A stretch of 11,601 bases of DNA, taken from positions 1 to 11,601 of the forward strand of contig CANRHG010000041.1 of the NCBI GenBank assembly GCA_947630385.1, read 5' to 3'. This DNA is from an uncultured Eubacteriaceae bacterium (GTDB lineage: Bacteria > Bacillota > Clostridia > Eubacteriales > Eubacteriaceae). The translations under genes and the position numbers were made by a program. Shown here piece after piece: positions 1 through 7,580 of this stretch (position 1 is the first letter of the stretch; the number at the start of each line of letters is the position of its first letter). The notes beneath the pieces are model-generated. The model worked only from the letters and a program-made list of their open reading frames with translations. It was not told the DNA's origin and did not search any database.

Positions 1-75
1 CCGTATACGAGACCCGTACGTACGGTGCAACGGGAGGAATGAGGATTCCTTTTCTGGAATCCTTAACCTACCCTA
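1..75. other. Downstream flank of the DUF5648 gene with palindrome and hairpin
   Basis: No gene is supported here. Positions 14-25 (CCGTACGTACGG) are a perfect 12-bp palindrome. Positions 42-49 and 56-63 form a perfect 8-bp inverted repeat (AGGATTCC/GGAATCCT) with a 6-nt loop, lying just after the stop codon of the minus-strand gene that ends at 76. On the minus strand the hairpin is not followed by a T run, so it is a poor intrinsic terminator; it could act as an mRNA 3'-end structure or be chance. The window edge prevents seeing what follows. Confidence 0.35.
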
Positions 76-576
76 TTAAACTAAATCTTTTTCTGGGACA
101 CCGTATAAAGCGACCCCTTCTTGAACCCATCCGTGTTGTGGGAGAACGTTATATTCGTTTTCGTCACTCGTTAAAAGATGCCTTCCCGATGACGGCGAAT
201 ACAACCTATATACGGGAAGCGATCCACCAGACCAAAAACTCGGATACCCGTTGTTATCAACTAGCCAACCGCTCATAAAACTCGTAAGATAATTCACTTC
301 GTTTATATCCGTAGTATAAAGATGCTCGCCTATTGTAGGATTATAGAGTCGGTAGACGTTTGTTTGATGAACGGGACTATACCAGGGACAGCCTTCAATG
401 GTCCATCCGTGTTGATCCCGTAGTGATAGAGCTTCTCCAAACGCCGTCGTATACAAATGCTCTCCGGAGGCCGGATTGTAAACTCTATAAATCGGCGTGT
501 TGATCGATTTGTCGTAAGCACTGACCGTTACGGTCAATGACAATAAAACCAAGAGTGTCATTAAAACTTTTTTCAT
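76..576 (-). CDS. Secreted three-repeat protein, DUF5648-like
   Basis: Predicted secreted protein of 166 residues. Residues 1-20 are a classic signal peptide (MKK, a hydrophobic core rich in L/V/T, then VSA before YDKS). The rest is three similar repeats at about 28-68, 73-117 and 121-159. Each begins with a P/N-hydrophobic-YR-hydrophobic-Y motif followed by NP/SP, then G-x-H-LYTT (LLTS in the third), an E-rich turn, a Gly-Trp and an aromatic ending. This pattern matches my recollection of DUF5648 repeats, which often sit at the C-terminus of larger secreted or cell-wall enzymes in Firmicutes. Here no catalytic domain is attached, so a binding or accessory role is possible but not shown. The ATG start is well supported by a strong GGAGGGGAG site 7-8 nt upstream. 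The gene lies downstream of the GH5 gene but is separated from it by a terminator and has its own promoter. Confidence 0.85.
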   Translation of the reverse strand: MKKVLMTLLVLLSLTVTVSAYDKSINTPIYRVYNPASGEHLYTTAFGEALSLRDQHGWTIEGCPWYSPVHQTNVYRLYNPTIGEHLYTTDINEVNYLTSFMSGWLVDNNGYPSFWSGGSLPVYRLYSPSSGRHLLTSDENEYNVLPQHGWVQEGVALYGVPEKDLV

Positions 577-605
577 TATCTCTCCCCTCCAATATAGTTA
601 GACCC

Positions 606-633
606 ATTGTATCAAATATTGCAAACGTTTAAT
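606..633 (-). promoter_or_regulatory. Extended -10 promoter with cre-like site
   Basis: On the minus strand a TACAAT hexamer (606-611) is preceded by TGA (612-614), giving an extended -10, TGATACAAT. It lies about 30 nt upstream of the DUF5648-like start codon; no good -35 is visible. Just upstream, positions 620-633 read TGCAAACGTTTAAT on the plus strand. This resembles the CcpA catabolite-responsive element (TGNAARCGNWWWCA), with mismatches at the last two positions. Its place at the -35 region would fit repression by preferred sugars, but this rests on a motif match alone. Confidence 0.55.
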
Positions 634-640
634 TCCCGTT

Positions 641-666
641 AAACAAAAACGCCCCGTGAGGGGCGT
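641..666 (-). terminator. Intrinsic terminator of the GH5 gene
   Basis: Perfect 7-bp stem ACGCCCC/GGGGCGT with a 4-nt loop (649-666). On the minus strand it is followed by TTTTTGTTT (641-649 region, partly pairing with the stem base). It sits 8 nt after the GH5 stop codon, so it should end that transcript before the DUF5648-like gene's own promoter. Confidence 0.88.
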
Positions 667-673
667 AGGTAGA

Positions 674-2470
674 TTACAAAATTTTTAAATCCGGACCGCT
701 TTTTACGATAAAACCGACTTCGGTCTGTCCCGATGGCTGAATTTGTGCGTTAAAATCTACGTTTTCAAGCGTAAGCGTGTTCTCTCTTACGCTAGGCCTG
801 AAATTCCAGAACTGGCTTAGTTCTACCGTCTGGTTAAAATTGATTTGTTCTTTCCAACCATTTACACTGGTCGAACCGTTATTGACAAAAGTAACGTTGT
901 ATTGATAGTAACTGGACGTTCCATCGCTCCAGGTATTTACCTGATCGACTTTAAGTTCAAGGCCGCTTTGAGGTTCGGGTGACGGCGTACTTGGGTTTTC
1001 ACTTCCCCCAATTAGGCCGGTAGAAGACAGCTTCTCAAGTAACCATTTCCCCGAAGGGCTCAAGTCATCTTTTGTAAAGCCGCTTACTTTACTACAGCCA
1101 CTACCGATTAAAGCCGAAGATTCGTTTTTGTTCGACAAATTCCAAGCAACGTAACTGATCTTATCGCGGTTTATCAAATCCATCCACTTTCCGGCCGAGT
1201 CGAGATCGAGCGCTCCGTTTCCGCTGGCGTCGCAAATCCCAAATTCGGAAACGAAAATCGGAAGGCCTTTATCGTGCGCTTCCGCGACGCGGTTTCTGAG
1301 GTCGTCTTTATGCGTTCCCGCGTAGAAGTGGAAAGAATACATAAGATTCGGGAAACCGGAAATAGGACTCGCTAGGGCTTCATCGACGCGCTGCGACCAG
1401 GTTGGGGTACCAACTATTATGACCGCGTCCGAATCGTTCGCTCTAATTATAGGGATGATTTCAGCCGCATAGCTCTTAATGCCTTCCCACGAAGCGGATC
1501 CGTTCGGTTCGTTACAGATCTCGTAGAGAACGTTGTTGTTATCTTTATAGCTCGAAGAGATCTCGTTAAAGAAACTTTTTGCCTGCTCTTTATAGACGGC
1601 CGGATCGCCTTCACTTAAAACGTGCCAATCGACAATTGCGTATAAATCGGCTTTTGTGGCGTAATCGATCCCTGATTTGACCAGTGCTTTTAGCGCGTTT
1701 TGGTCTCCTCCGGTACAGTAACCGCCACTTTCAGCCGTATAAAGCGCAAGTCGCACCACATTCGCGTTCCAGTTATTTTTAAGTTCATTAAAAAGTGTTT
1801 GATTGACATACTGAGGATACCAGGCAAGACCGTGCGTACTGACTCCCTTTAGCTGAACGGCATTTCCGCTTTGGTCGGTAAGTCGACTGCCTTCTACTTT
1901 AAGCGCACCGTGTACGGAAGGTCCCTGAGCCTTGGCATTATTCGCGTCGTTATAACTGTTGTCGGTCGCTCCAGGAGCCGGGGATCCTTTCGGGCGAAGG
2001 ACAATTTCTATGGCTTCGACCGCCTTGTTCTGTCCGGTCGTCCCCGCCGGATCTCCGTTTTTGGCCCAATCCATCCAGCCGATGTCCGAAACGTGTACGC
2101 GGTAATATAGATCGTTACGGGCCGCGATCTCACCGTCTAGGACCATATTGACGGCTTCGATCTGCAAATTCTTACCGGTCGTTCCACTGACTTCATCGTT
2201 TTTGACCGGGGTCATCCAACCGATATTTTCTACGTGCGTATTATACTGAATCCCTCCAGCGTTTCCCGGAATACGAATTCTTAAAGCTTCAATCTGTAGT
2301 CCCCGTCCGGTCGTTCCCGAAGTTTGACCCTGATCACAATAGGACGTCCACCCGATGTTTTCTACATGCGAGCAGTACTGGATATTATCGTCGGCATAAA
2401 CGGGACCGAGCGCAAAAAGAAAGAAACAACCGAGTATCAGGAAAAATATATTCGTTATTTTAAATCTCAT
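674..2470 (-). CDS. Secreted GH5 endoglucanase with ChW repeats and CBM
   Basis: Probable extracellular endo-beta-1,4-glucanase of 598 residues. Residues 1-26 are a signal peptide ending VYA before DDN. Three ChW repeats follow (about 29-67, 73-112, 120-160), each with an H-V-x-x-I-GW core, a G-x-x-(S/A)GTTG motif and an EA-hydrophobic strand. After a linker (161-187), a glycoside hydrolase family 5 catalytic domain spans about 188-485. It resembles the Bacillus-type GH5_2 group: R240 in VVRLALY, DWH at 281-283, catalytic acid/base E321 in ICNEP, H381/Y383 in HFY, nucleophile E409 in FVSEFG, and W443. A P/S/E-rich linker (486-502) leads to a beta-sandwich module (503-598) with conserved-looking NGW (537-539), similar to family 2 cellulose-binding modules. 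All catalytic residues expected for GH5 are present. The ATG has a strong AGGAGG 5-6 nt upstream. Substrate (cellulose, or mixed-linkage glucan) is inferred from the family. The gene lies beside another ChW protein gene, but a terminator separates the two. Confidence 0.93.
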   Translation of the reverse strand: MRFKITNIFFLILGCFFLFALGPVYADDNIQYCSHVENIGWTSYCDQGQTSGTTGRGLQIEALRIRIPGNAGGIQYNTHVENIGWMTPVKNDEVSGTTGKNLQIEAVNMVLDGEIAARNDLYYRVHVSDIGWMDWAKNGDPAGTTGQNKAVEAIEIVLRPKGSPAPGATDNSYNDANNAKAQGPSVHGALKVEGSRLTDQSGNAVQLKGVSTHGLAWYPQYVNQTLFNELKNNWNANVVRLALYTAESGGYCTGGDQNALKALVKSGIDYATKADLYAIVDWHVLSEGDPAVYKEQAKSFFNEISSSYKDNNNVLYEICNEPNGSASWEGIKSYAAEIIPIIRANDSDAVIIVGTPTWSQRVDEALASPISGFPNLMYSFHFYAGTHKDDLRNRVAEAHDKGLPIFVSEFGICDASGNGALDLDSAGKWMDLINRDKISYVAWNLSNKNESSALIGSGCSKVSGFTKDDLSPSGKWLLEKLSSTGLIGGSENPSTPSPEPQSGLELKVDQVNTWSDGTSSYYQYNVTFVNNGSTSVNGWKEQINFNQTVELSQFWNFRPSVRENTLTLENVDFNAQIQPSGQTEVGFIVKSGPDLKIL

Positions 2471-2516
2471 CTAGTCCTCCTACTTTCACTTTTCGTAGCA
2501 ATTAGAGTGAGATTTT

Positions 2517-2525
2517 ATTTTATCA
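2517..2525 (-). promoter_or_regulatory. Extended -10 promoter of the GH5 gene
   Basis: The minus strand reads TGATAAAAT: an extended -10 (TG at 2525-2524) with hexamer TAAAAT (2522-2517). It lies about 47 nt upstream of the GH5 ATG and downstream of the previous gene's terminator. No convincing -35 hexamer is seen at 16-18 nt, as expected for extended -10 promoters. The form closely matches the TGATACAAT element before the DUF5648-like gene. Confidence 0.5.
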
Positions 2526-2589
2526 CGTCTCTTTTCTTAAGTCTCCTCTCCCGGATAATCTCTTTCTAGAAATTTAGGATTTTGGGCAT

Positions 2590-2625
2590 AAAAAAAGACC
2601 ACCTTAGAGGTGATCTAAAGTGGTC
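2590..2625 (-). terminator. Intrinsic terminator of the giant Ig/ChW gene
   Basis: On the minus strand, GACCACTTTAGA pairs with TCTAAGGTGGTC (12 bp with one T-G wobble) around a 5-nt TCACC loop, followed by seven T. It begins 9 nt after the stop codon at 2634. This is a textbook strong terminator, so the GH5 gene downstream is likely transcribed mainly from its own promoter. Confidence 0.93.
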
Positions 2626-2633
2626 GTAATATC

Positions 2634-5600
2634 TTAATTCTGTGTGGACTTAGGCGTTAACTGTATCTGTATGGCTTCAAGTTGTAAGTTTCTACCCGTC
2701 GTTCCGGCCATCTGACCTTCGTTGACGTAACTCTGCCATCCGTAATTATGGCCATAAACACGGTAGGTTAAATCGTAATTGTCCGCGTTCGGTCCCGTTA
2801 GATAAAGTTCAACGGCTTCAAGTTGAAGATTTCGTTCCATCGTACCGGCGTACTGCCCGTCTTGATATCCTTGGCCTGAGTTTTGCGGATAGACCCAGCC
2901 GATGTTTTCAATGTGAACGTTCGACAGGATCTCTACACCCTCGATTCCGGACGAAACACGTATTCCTTCAAGTCCCAGACCGGAGGTTTCACTTCCAGCA
3001 ATGGTTCCACTGAATTTTGTCGGTTTCTGGAAGCCGATGTTCTGGCAGTAACTGATATACTGAACACCTTCATCGGTCGTAGCCTGAGAATCCGTCCAAC
3101 TGTAGTCCGAACTATAAATGAGCGAACTCGATCCATCGTCCGCGTTTGCATAGACGTTGATCTTAATATTATCGGCTTCAAGGAAATAATTATTGATCGG
3201 CGTGTCGTTGACCGGGAACTCACAGACGTAGCTTCCGGAGCCCGGGAAGGACTCTGCGACGAGTTTCGCGTTGATGTCTTTGTGCGTTCCGTCTTCGGTC
3301 ACCGACCAGACGTACATTGAGACGTCTTTCGGATTTATGGTCGTATTGGACAGAGCTTTGTTAACCGATAGATTATCAGCGGTGACCGTAAAGAAGTCCG
3401 GACTGTCCGCTTCAACACTAACATCGCCTAGCAAAATGTTATCGCTTACGTTTATCGTAGCCGAGGTACTGATCTCTCCGACCTGGGCCGTGACCGTAGC
3501 CTGTCCCTGTGAAACGGCGGTGACGGTGACCGTATCACCTTCGGTAGCGCTTAGCGTAGCCACGCTTTCCGGACTGATGCTCCAGGTCAGTTCGTCCGTT
3601 GTGTTTTCAGGCGTAATCGTAGCCGTAAGATCGACGGAATGCGTTCCGCCTTCAAGCGTCGTCAAATCCGCTCCGTCGGGTGTGATATCAATCGTTTCAG
3701 CCGGAACCAAGCCGATGACCGTGACAAATATTTCTTGATAGTAGCCACCACAATCGACTACGACTCCGGTTTCACCATCATTAAGTGCCGTAACGGTGAT
3801 TTCGTTTCCACTCGTGGCACTGATCGAACAAATATCAGGATTTTTTACGTACCAGGTAACGGGATCGGTCGTATTCGAAGGAACTACTTCGCACGTGATC
3901 GTAGCGGTATTATCCCCGACTAAGAAAAGCTCTAACGTTTCCGGCTCAACATCAATACCTTTACAAGCGACCGGAGTCGTTATACGGACGCTGGTCGTTT
4001 CTTCATACGTTTCTGAACCGACGGTCGCGGTCGTAGTTATAGTACAACTTCCGGTAGAAACCGGGGTCACGTTCCCGTAAGCGTCTACGGTAGCGATTCT
4101 CGTATTGCTGGACTCATAGCTGTATTCGGCCATATCCGTCGTTCCTTCCGGTAGGAGACGGGCTCCAACGTTTTGCGTGGCCGGCGTTGCGACCCTGTTT
4201 TGCAGGCCAAAAGTTAGACGGCTCTGGACCGAGAGTCCCGTCGCTTCCGAAGGCGAGGTGATCTTTATTATAAAGCTCGTAGTAATGTCGGGATTGGTGA
4301 TGGAAGTCACCTCAATAATACCTGAAACTTCTTCGTCCGGCTTTACGGTGATCGCTCCGGTTGAAGCGTTGATCGGAATCTGCGGATTTAGCGATTTGTA
4401 AGTAAAGTTCGATACCGCCGGCAGGGGCAGTGTCGCGTCAAACGGGATCGGGCGGATATTTCCCATGGAGTCGAGATCCGTGATCGGAACCGTCCAGTTT
4501 CCGTTGGCGGAGACTTCGGTATCCTCACCTGGAACGTTTGAAATCGTCAGCGGATTGATAAAGGGCTGGATTCCTTCTAGAGTTGTTTCGTTATCTGCGA
4601 TGGAGATTGTGACCGGTTGAGAGGTCACCCCATTGACCGTACAGTAGAGATTAACTTCTTTACCTGGAGGTGTCGGACGGATGAGTGTTACGGTCCCGGT
4701 TTCCGGATTGACCGTCGCATAATAGTTCGACGTACTGTTTGGATTTGTGCTGCTCGTCAAATACCAGTTGACGTTGGGCTTGGTCACGTTCGGCTTGGTC
4801 TGGTATTTAAATTCGACCGTTTTCGAGTCCTGGCGGTTAAGGCTTAACGTCTTTCCGGTAACGTTTTTCCCGTTATAGGAAATATTTACGTTTGTAATGG
4901 TCGAGCTACGGACCGTGACCGTTACCGTATCGGTAAGCGTAACTCCGTTTGAAGCTTTTACGCTCGCGGTGATAACGTAGGTTCCCACCTGAGCGCTCTT
5001 ACTATCGTAATAGATCTGCTGATACGGACCGGACTGGGAATTATTTAACCCCGGATAAGTCTGACCCGGATCGTTGTAGAAGAATCCGTAAGTCGACGCG
5101 CTCGGCGTAGATTTGAGTTGTACCCCACCGCTTGAAACGCTGGCTTTGCGGACCGTATAAGTAAAATTGTTCGCGGTCAGTTGTAAGCCTTCAGGCGTGA
5201 TCCCGAGAGTTGAGACGAGCTGGTATTTTTGCGCATCAGGGTTTTGGCTTAAATACTTATCTAGGTCGTAGACGCTAGCCGTATCGGGAGTAAACTCAAC
5301 TCTATTTATTACAGGGATAACTTCTTGTCCGCCGGTTTTAATATAGAACCAACTGTTTGAGTTAACAGCGGTGAAATTACCCGTATTCGTATTAGTAGCA
5401 AGAGCATTACTGGCTCTCTTATAACCCGGCACGACCATGTACGTTCCGTTTGCTAAACTTTGAATTGTTAGCGTATAAGAATTAGAATCTCCACTCACCT
5501 GCCTATAAGTGTAGCTCGCTCCGGCAGGATTTCCGTTTATATCGATGATCTGAACATCTCCTGTGGAGTTTGCGGGGATACTAGAATTGTAAGTGATCGT

Positions 5601-7049
5601 CGTTGCGTATGGCAGACCAATCGGAAGAGGATTATTTACACTATTTCCTGAGTTGAGATTGGACGGCGTAGAAGTTATGTTCGAATCAACGCTAAATGTA
5701 AAGATTTCGAACGTTTCTTTCCCTACAGTTGGGTCAGGACCAGTAACCGTTTCTCCGTTTTGATTGATTTGACAGGAGTACAAATAAACGTAATAGGTCC
5801 CATAACCAAGACTACCCGTACTATTAACACTTACTTTTGCTGTTAAAGTATTATTTTCGGGAGTGGTTGTAATCGTAAAAGGATTCGGATTACCTGTACT
5901 TCCTAAGAATGTTAGTTTACTACCATCTAAAACCGCGACTCTAGAGCCGAAGCCATTGTTGATTACTGAAGAAGCCGGAATGGTTCCGACATTTACGTTA
6001 CTTACGGAAGTCGAAGCAGTACTAGAATTATAAGAATAATAAATATCTTGTGCCGAATTTGGGGTTAGGAATTCCGAACTACTTGGTGTTGAGATAATCC
6101 CTAGAATTAGACTAGCATTAGTACTCTTAAAATTAATGTAATTGCTAGAATTTACGTTTCCTGTCTGTTCAACTAAATAGGTATTTCTTGAAGAACTTTT
6201 TACAGAAACACCGGAGATACTAAGAGCTTCAGAATCATAGCTAACCGAGCTAGAATAACCAGGAATTTTAGTCGCATCAAAAGATGTTGTATTTGGACTG
6301 CTAGAGGTAGCTTTGTCCAAAAGCCGAATATAGACCATCGGCTCGACGGTTATCGTAAAGCTTCCGGTTAGAAGACTAGGACTATTTCCGGTAACTTCTT
6401 GACTTAATACAACGGTATAATTGCCCGGTTCAGCAATATTACTAGCAACTGAAATTGTAATCGTCGGTGTGCCTGTCGATTCAGCTAAAGAGCCAAAAGA
6501 GATATTAAAAGCCTGAGATACCTTACTGGCACTATCGTAAACGGTGGCTTTAAGAGCTTTAACATTTTCAGATGTCGGTTTTGCGCTATTTACTGTAAGA
6601 TTTTCTATTTTTGAATTACTACTATCGGTCATGTAAAGTGTATTTGACCCAATAGTTAAAGTATTCTGAACACTCTTAATCGTTACACTTAAATTACCAG
6701 TAATACTACCGCTACTTGCTGTTATTGTATAGGCTCCTGGCTTAGGAGTGTCACTTACAGGACTTCCGCCGTTAAAGGTGATCGTACCATTGTCGACAGA
6801 AAAGCCATAGTCTGACAATGAACCAGAAGTTGAACTAGATGGTGGCGTAATTGTGTAATTAAGCTTATTAATTTCTGGTTTTGAATCTTCATCTGTAGTA
6901 ATGGTTGCTACAGTTTGAGCAATTCCATTATTATAAACAGTTGACGAGGCAGGACTAAAACTTATTTTTTCACTAGCTGCAAAAACCGGTGATAAAAGTA
7001 GAATCGAAAATATAAAAATACAGGAAATAATTTTAGAGATTTTGCCCAT
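2634..7049 (-). CDS. Giant secreted Ig-like/BIG2 protein with ChW repeats
   Basis: Predicted surface or secreted protein of 1471 residues with a signal peptide (residues 1-24, cleavage near VFA before ASEK). Residues about 25-930 are Ser/Thr/Asn-rich beta-strand segments with recurring G-x-Y-x-(V/I) and x-V-T-V-x strand endings, as in stacked Ig-like domains. Residues about 937-1024, 1029-1113 and 1117-1202 are three clear BIG2 (bacterial Ig-like group 2) domains, each with a P-x-(N/G)-TTD turn and an A/S-rich terminal strand. About 1205-1320 is a further beta domain. Three ChW repeats end the protein (about 1328-1366, 1373-1417, 1427-1465); the first has IGF where the others have GW. There is no LPXTG motif and no C-terminal membrane segment, so attachment, if any, may depend on the ChW repeats. 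No catalytic motif is seen; an adhesin or scaffold-like role is inferred. GGAGG lies 13 nt before the ATG, longer than usual, and an in-frame TAA upstream excludes an earlier start. Codon composition is clearly more AT-rich in the N-terminal third. Confidence 0.9.
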   Translation of the reverse strand: MGKISKIISCIFIFSILLLSPVFAASEKISFSPASSTVYNNGIAQTVATITTDEDSKPEINKLNYTITPPSSSTSGSLSDYGFSVDNGTITFNGGSPVSDTPKPGAYTITASSGSITGNLSVTIKSVQNTLTIGSNTLYMTDSSNSKIENLTVNSAKPTSENVKALKATVYDSASKVSQAFNISFGSLAESTGTPTITISVASNIAEPGNYTVVLSQEVTGNSPSLLTGSFTITVEPMVYIRLLDKATSSSPNTTSFDATKIPGYSSSVSYDSEALSISGVSVKSSSRNTYLVEQTGNVNSSNYINFKSTNASLILGIISTPSSSEFLTPNSAQDIYYSYNSSTASTSVSNVNVGTIPASSVINNGFGSRVAVLDGSKLTFLGSTGNPNPFTITTTPENNTLTAKVSVNSTGSLGYGTYYVYLYSCQINQNGETVTGPDPTVGKETFEIFTFSVDSNITSTPSNLNSGNSVNNPLPIGLPYATTITYNSSIPANSTGDVQIIDINGNPAGASYTYRQVSGDSNSYTLTIQSLANGTYMVVPGYKRASNALATNTNTGNFTAVNSNSWFYIKTGGQEVIPVINRVEFTPDTASVYDLDKYLSQNPDAQKYQLVSTLGITPEGLQLTANNFTYTVRKASVSSGGVQLKSTPSASTYGFFYNDPGQTYPGLNNSQSGPYQQIYYDSKSAQVGTYVITASVKASNGVTLTDTVTVTVRSSTITNVNISYNGKNVTGKTLSLNRQDSKTVEFKYQTKPNVTKPNVNWYLTSSTNPNSTSNYYATVNPETGTVTLIRPTPPGKEVNLYCTVNGVTSQPVTISIADNETTLEGIQPFINPLTISNVPGEDTEVSANGNWTVPITDLDSMGNIRPIPFDATLPLPAVSNFTYKSLNPQIPINASTGAITVKPDEEVSGIIEVTSITNPDITTSFIIKITSPSEATGLSVQSRLTFGLQNRVATPATQNVGARLLPEGTTDMAEYSYESSNTRIATVDAYGNVTPVSTGSCTITTTATVGSETYEETTSVRITTPVACKGIDVEPETLELFLVGDNTATITCEVVPSNTTDPVTWYVKNPDICSISATSGNEITVTALNDGETGVVVDCGGYYQEIFVTVIGLVPAETIDITPDGADLTTLEGGTHSVDLTATITPENTTDELTWSISPESVATLSATEGDTVTVTAVSQGQATVTAQVGEISTSATINVSDNILLGDVSVEADSPDFFTVTADNLSVNKALSNTTINPKDVSMYVWSVTEDGTHKDINAKLVAESFPGSGSYVCEFPVNDTPINNYFLEADNIKINVYANADDGSSSLIYSSDYSWTDSQATTDEGVQYISYCQNIGFQKPTKFSGTIAGSETSGLGLEGIRVSSGIEGVEILSNVHIENIGWVYPQNSGQGYQDGQYAGTMERNLQLEAVELYLTGPNADNYDLTYRVYGHNYGWQSYVNEGQMAGTTGRNLQLEAIQIQLTPKSTQN

Positions 7050-7148
7050 AAACTTAAATTATCCTCCATACATGAAAAGGCCCGAAACCGAGCCCGGTAA
7101 ACGTAAAACTATTAATGATCATTTTATTTGGTCCGAATCAGCCTCCTT
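7050..7148 (-). promoter_or_regulatory. Leader of the giant gene with possible attenuator
   Basis: On the minus strand, GGCTCG (7094-7089), a GTTT loop and CGGGCC (7084-7079) form a 6-bp hairpin with one U-G pair, followed by TTTT (7078-7075), about 26 nt before the start codon. It resembles a short intrinsic terminator. An upstream segment AAGGAGGC (7148-7141) can pair with GCCTTTT (7081-7075), including the 3' arm of the hairpin, so the two structures would be mutually exclusive, as in attenuation. A 22-codon ORF (7122-7054, MIINSFTF...WRII) overlaps the hairpin and stops 4 nt before the main start, but it lacks a well-spaced ribosome site. No known riboswitch class is recognised. Confidence 0.35.
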
Positions 7149-7278
7149 CTACTTTGTCCAGTCTCCGTGCTTGAATTTATCGTCTTACGGCTGCTATAAA
7201 ATAGTTGAGCGCGTCTACCTCAATTAGACTCATCAAGCCTTTAATAAACAAATAAAGTTGCCATAAAGCTACTTATTT

Positions 7279-7316
7279 ATTATATAGTTAATTGCCCCTA
7301 CTTGAAAAATTTTTCA
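7279..7316 (-). promoter_or_regulatory. Promoter of the giant gene overlapping a palindrome
   Basis: The minus strand carries TATAAT (7284-7279) with TTTTCA (7308-7303) 18 nt upstream as a weak -35 (4 of 6 consensus positions). This predicts a leader of roughly 220 nt. A perfect 14-bp palindrome, TGAAAAATTTTTCA (7303-7316), covers the -35 and could be an operator or simply a bent AT-rich tract. Confidence 0.45.
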
Positions 7317-7552
7317 CGATAAAGCGAGGAAATTGTATATAAAAAGCTTGTTTTTTGTTTTAATTGCTTTTGTTTGTCGCATATTTGTATTATAGAAATT
7401 GAGATATCTTAATTTAAATTAATACATAAAATCCGCCTATACGAACTAAACTTTACGAATAAGTTAAGTTATAAACGTCTTTATAGAGCAAAATAAACGA
7501 ACCGAAAATAACAAGAAAAATTACGCTCTAGGGCTAGAAGTAGCCGATAATT
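7317..7552. other. AT-rich intergenic stretch
   Basis: No convincing protein gene or RNA family is recognised here. It is strongly AT-rich, with AT palindromes AGATATCT (7402-7409) and TTAATTTAAATTAA (7409-7422). A small hairpin GGCTA-GAAG-TAGCC (7532-7545) precedes the plus-strand promoter. A TAGAGC (7484-7489)/GCTCTA (7525-7530) inverted pair is also present. The end of a 45-codon minus-strand ORF (7481-7618) falls in this stretch; see the findings. Confidence 0.4.
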
Positions 7553-7561
7553 TGGTATAAT
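7553..7561 (+). promoter_or_regulatory. Plus-strand extended -10 promoter
   Basis: TGGTATAAT is a consensus extended -10 (TGn plus perfect TATAAT) facing right, opposite to every protein gene in the window. No good -35 is visible; a small hairpin (7532-7545) occupies that area. Transcription would start near 7568 and read through the hydrophobic small ORF at 7581, antisense to the minus-strand small ORFs, towards the hairpin at 7736-7758. Confidence 0.5.
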
Positions 7562-7580
7562 AAGAGCAGGAAGATTCTTA

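Noticed and set aside
2883..4080. Several plus-strand open frames of 75-155 codons within the giant gene
   Set aside because: They are antisense shadows of a well-supported 1471-residue frame, with low-complexity translations and no ribosome sites.
7170..7225. tRNA-Leu-like stretch on the minus strand (AATTGAGGTAGACGCGCT and, 32 nt later, TTCAAG)
   Set aside because: There is no acceptor stem, no proper T arm, a 2-nt insertion in the D loop and too short a distance to TTCAAG. It is probably chance; at most a degraded fragment.
7141..7230. Lysine or cyclic-di-GMP riboswitch in the giant gene's leader
   Set aside because: Only a GAGGTAGACGCGC fragment recalls the lysine element, and the remaining conserved blocks are absent. 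The GEMM core (GCAAAcc, GACGCAAAGCC) is not found.
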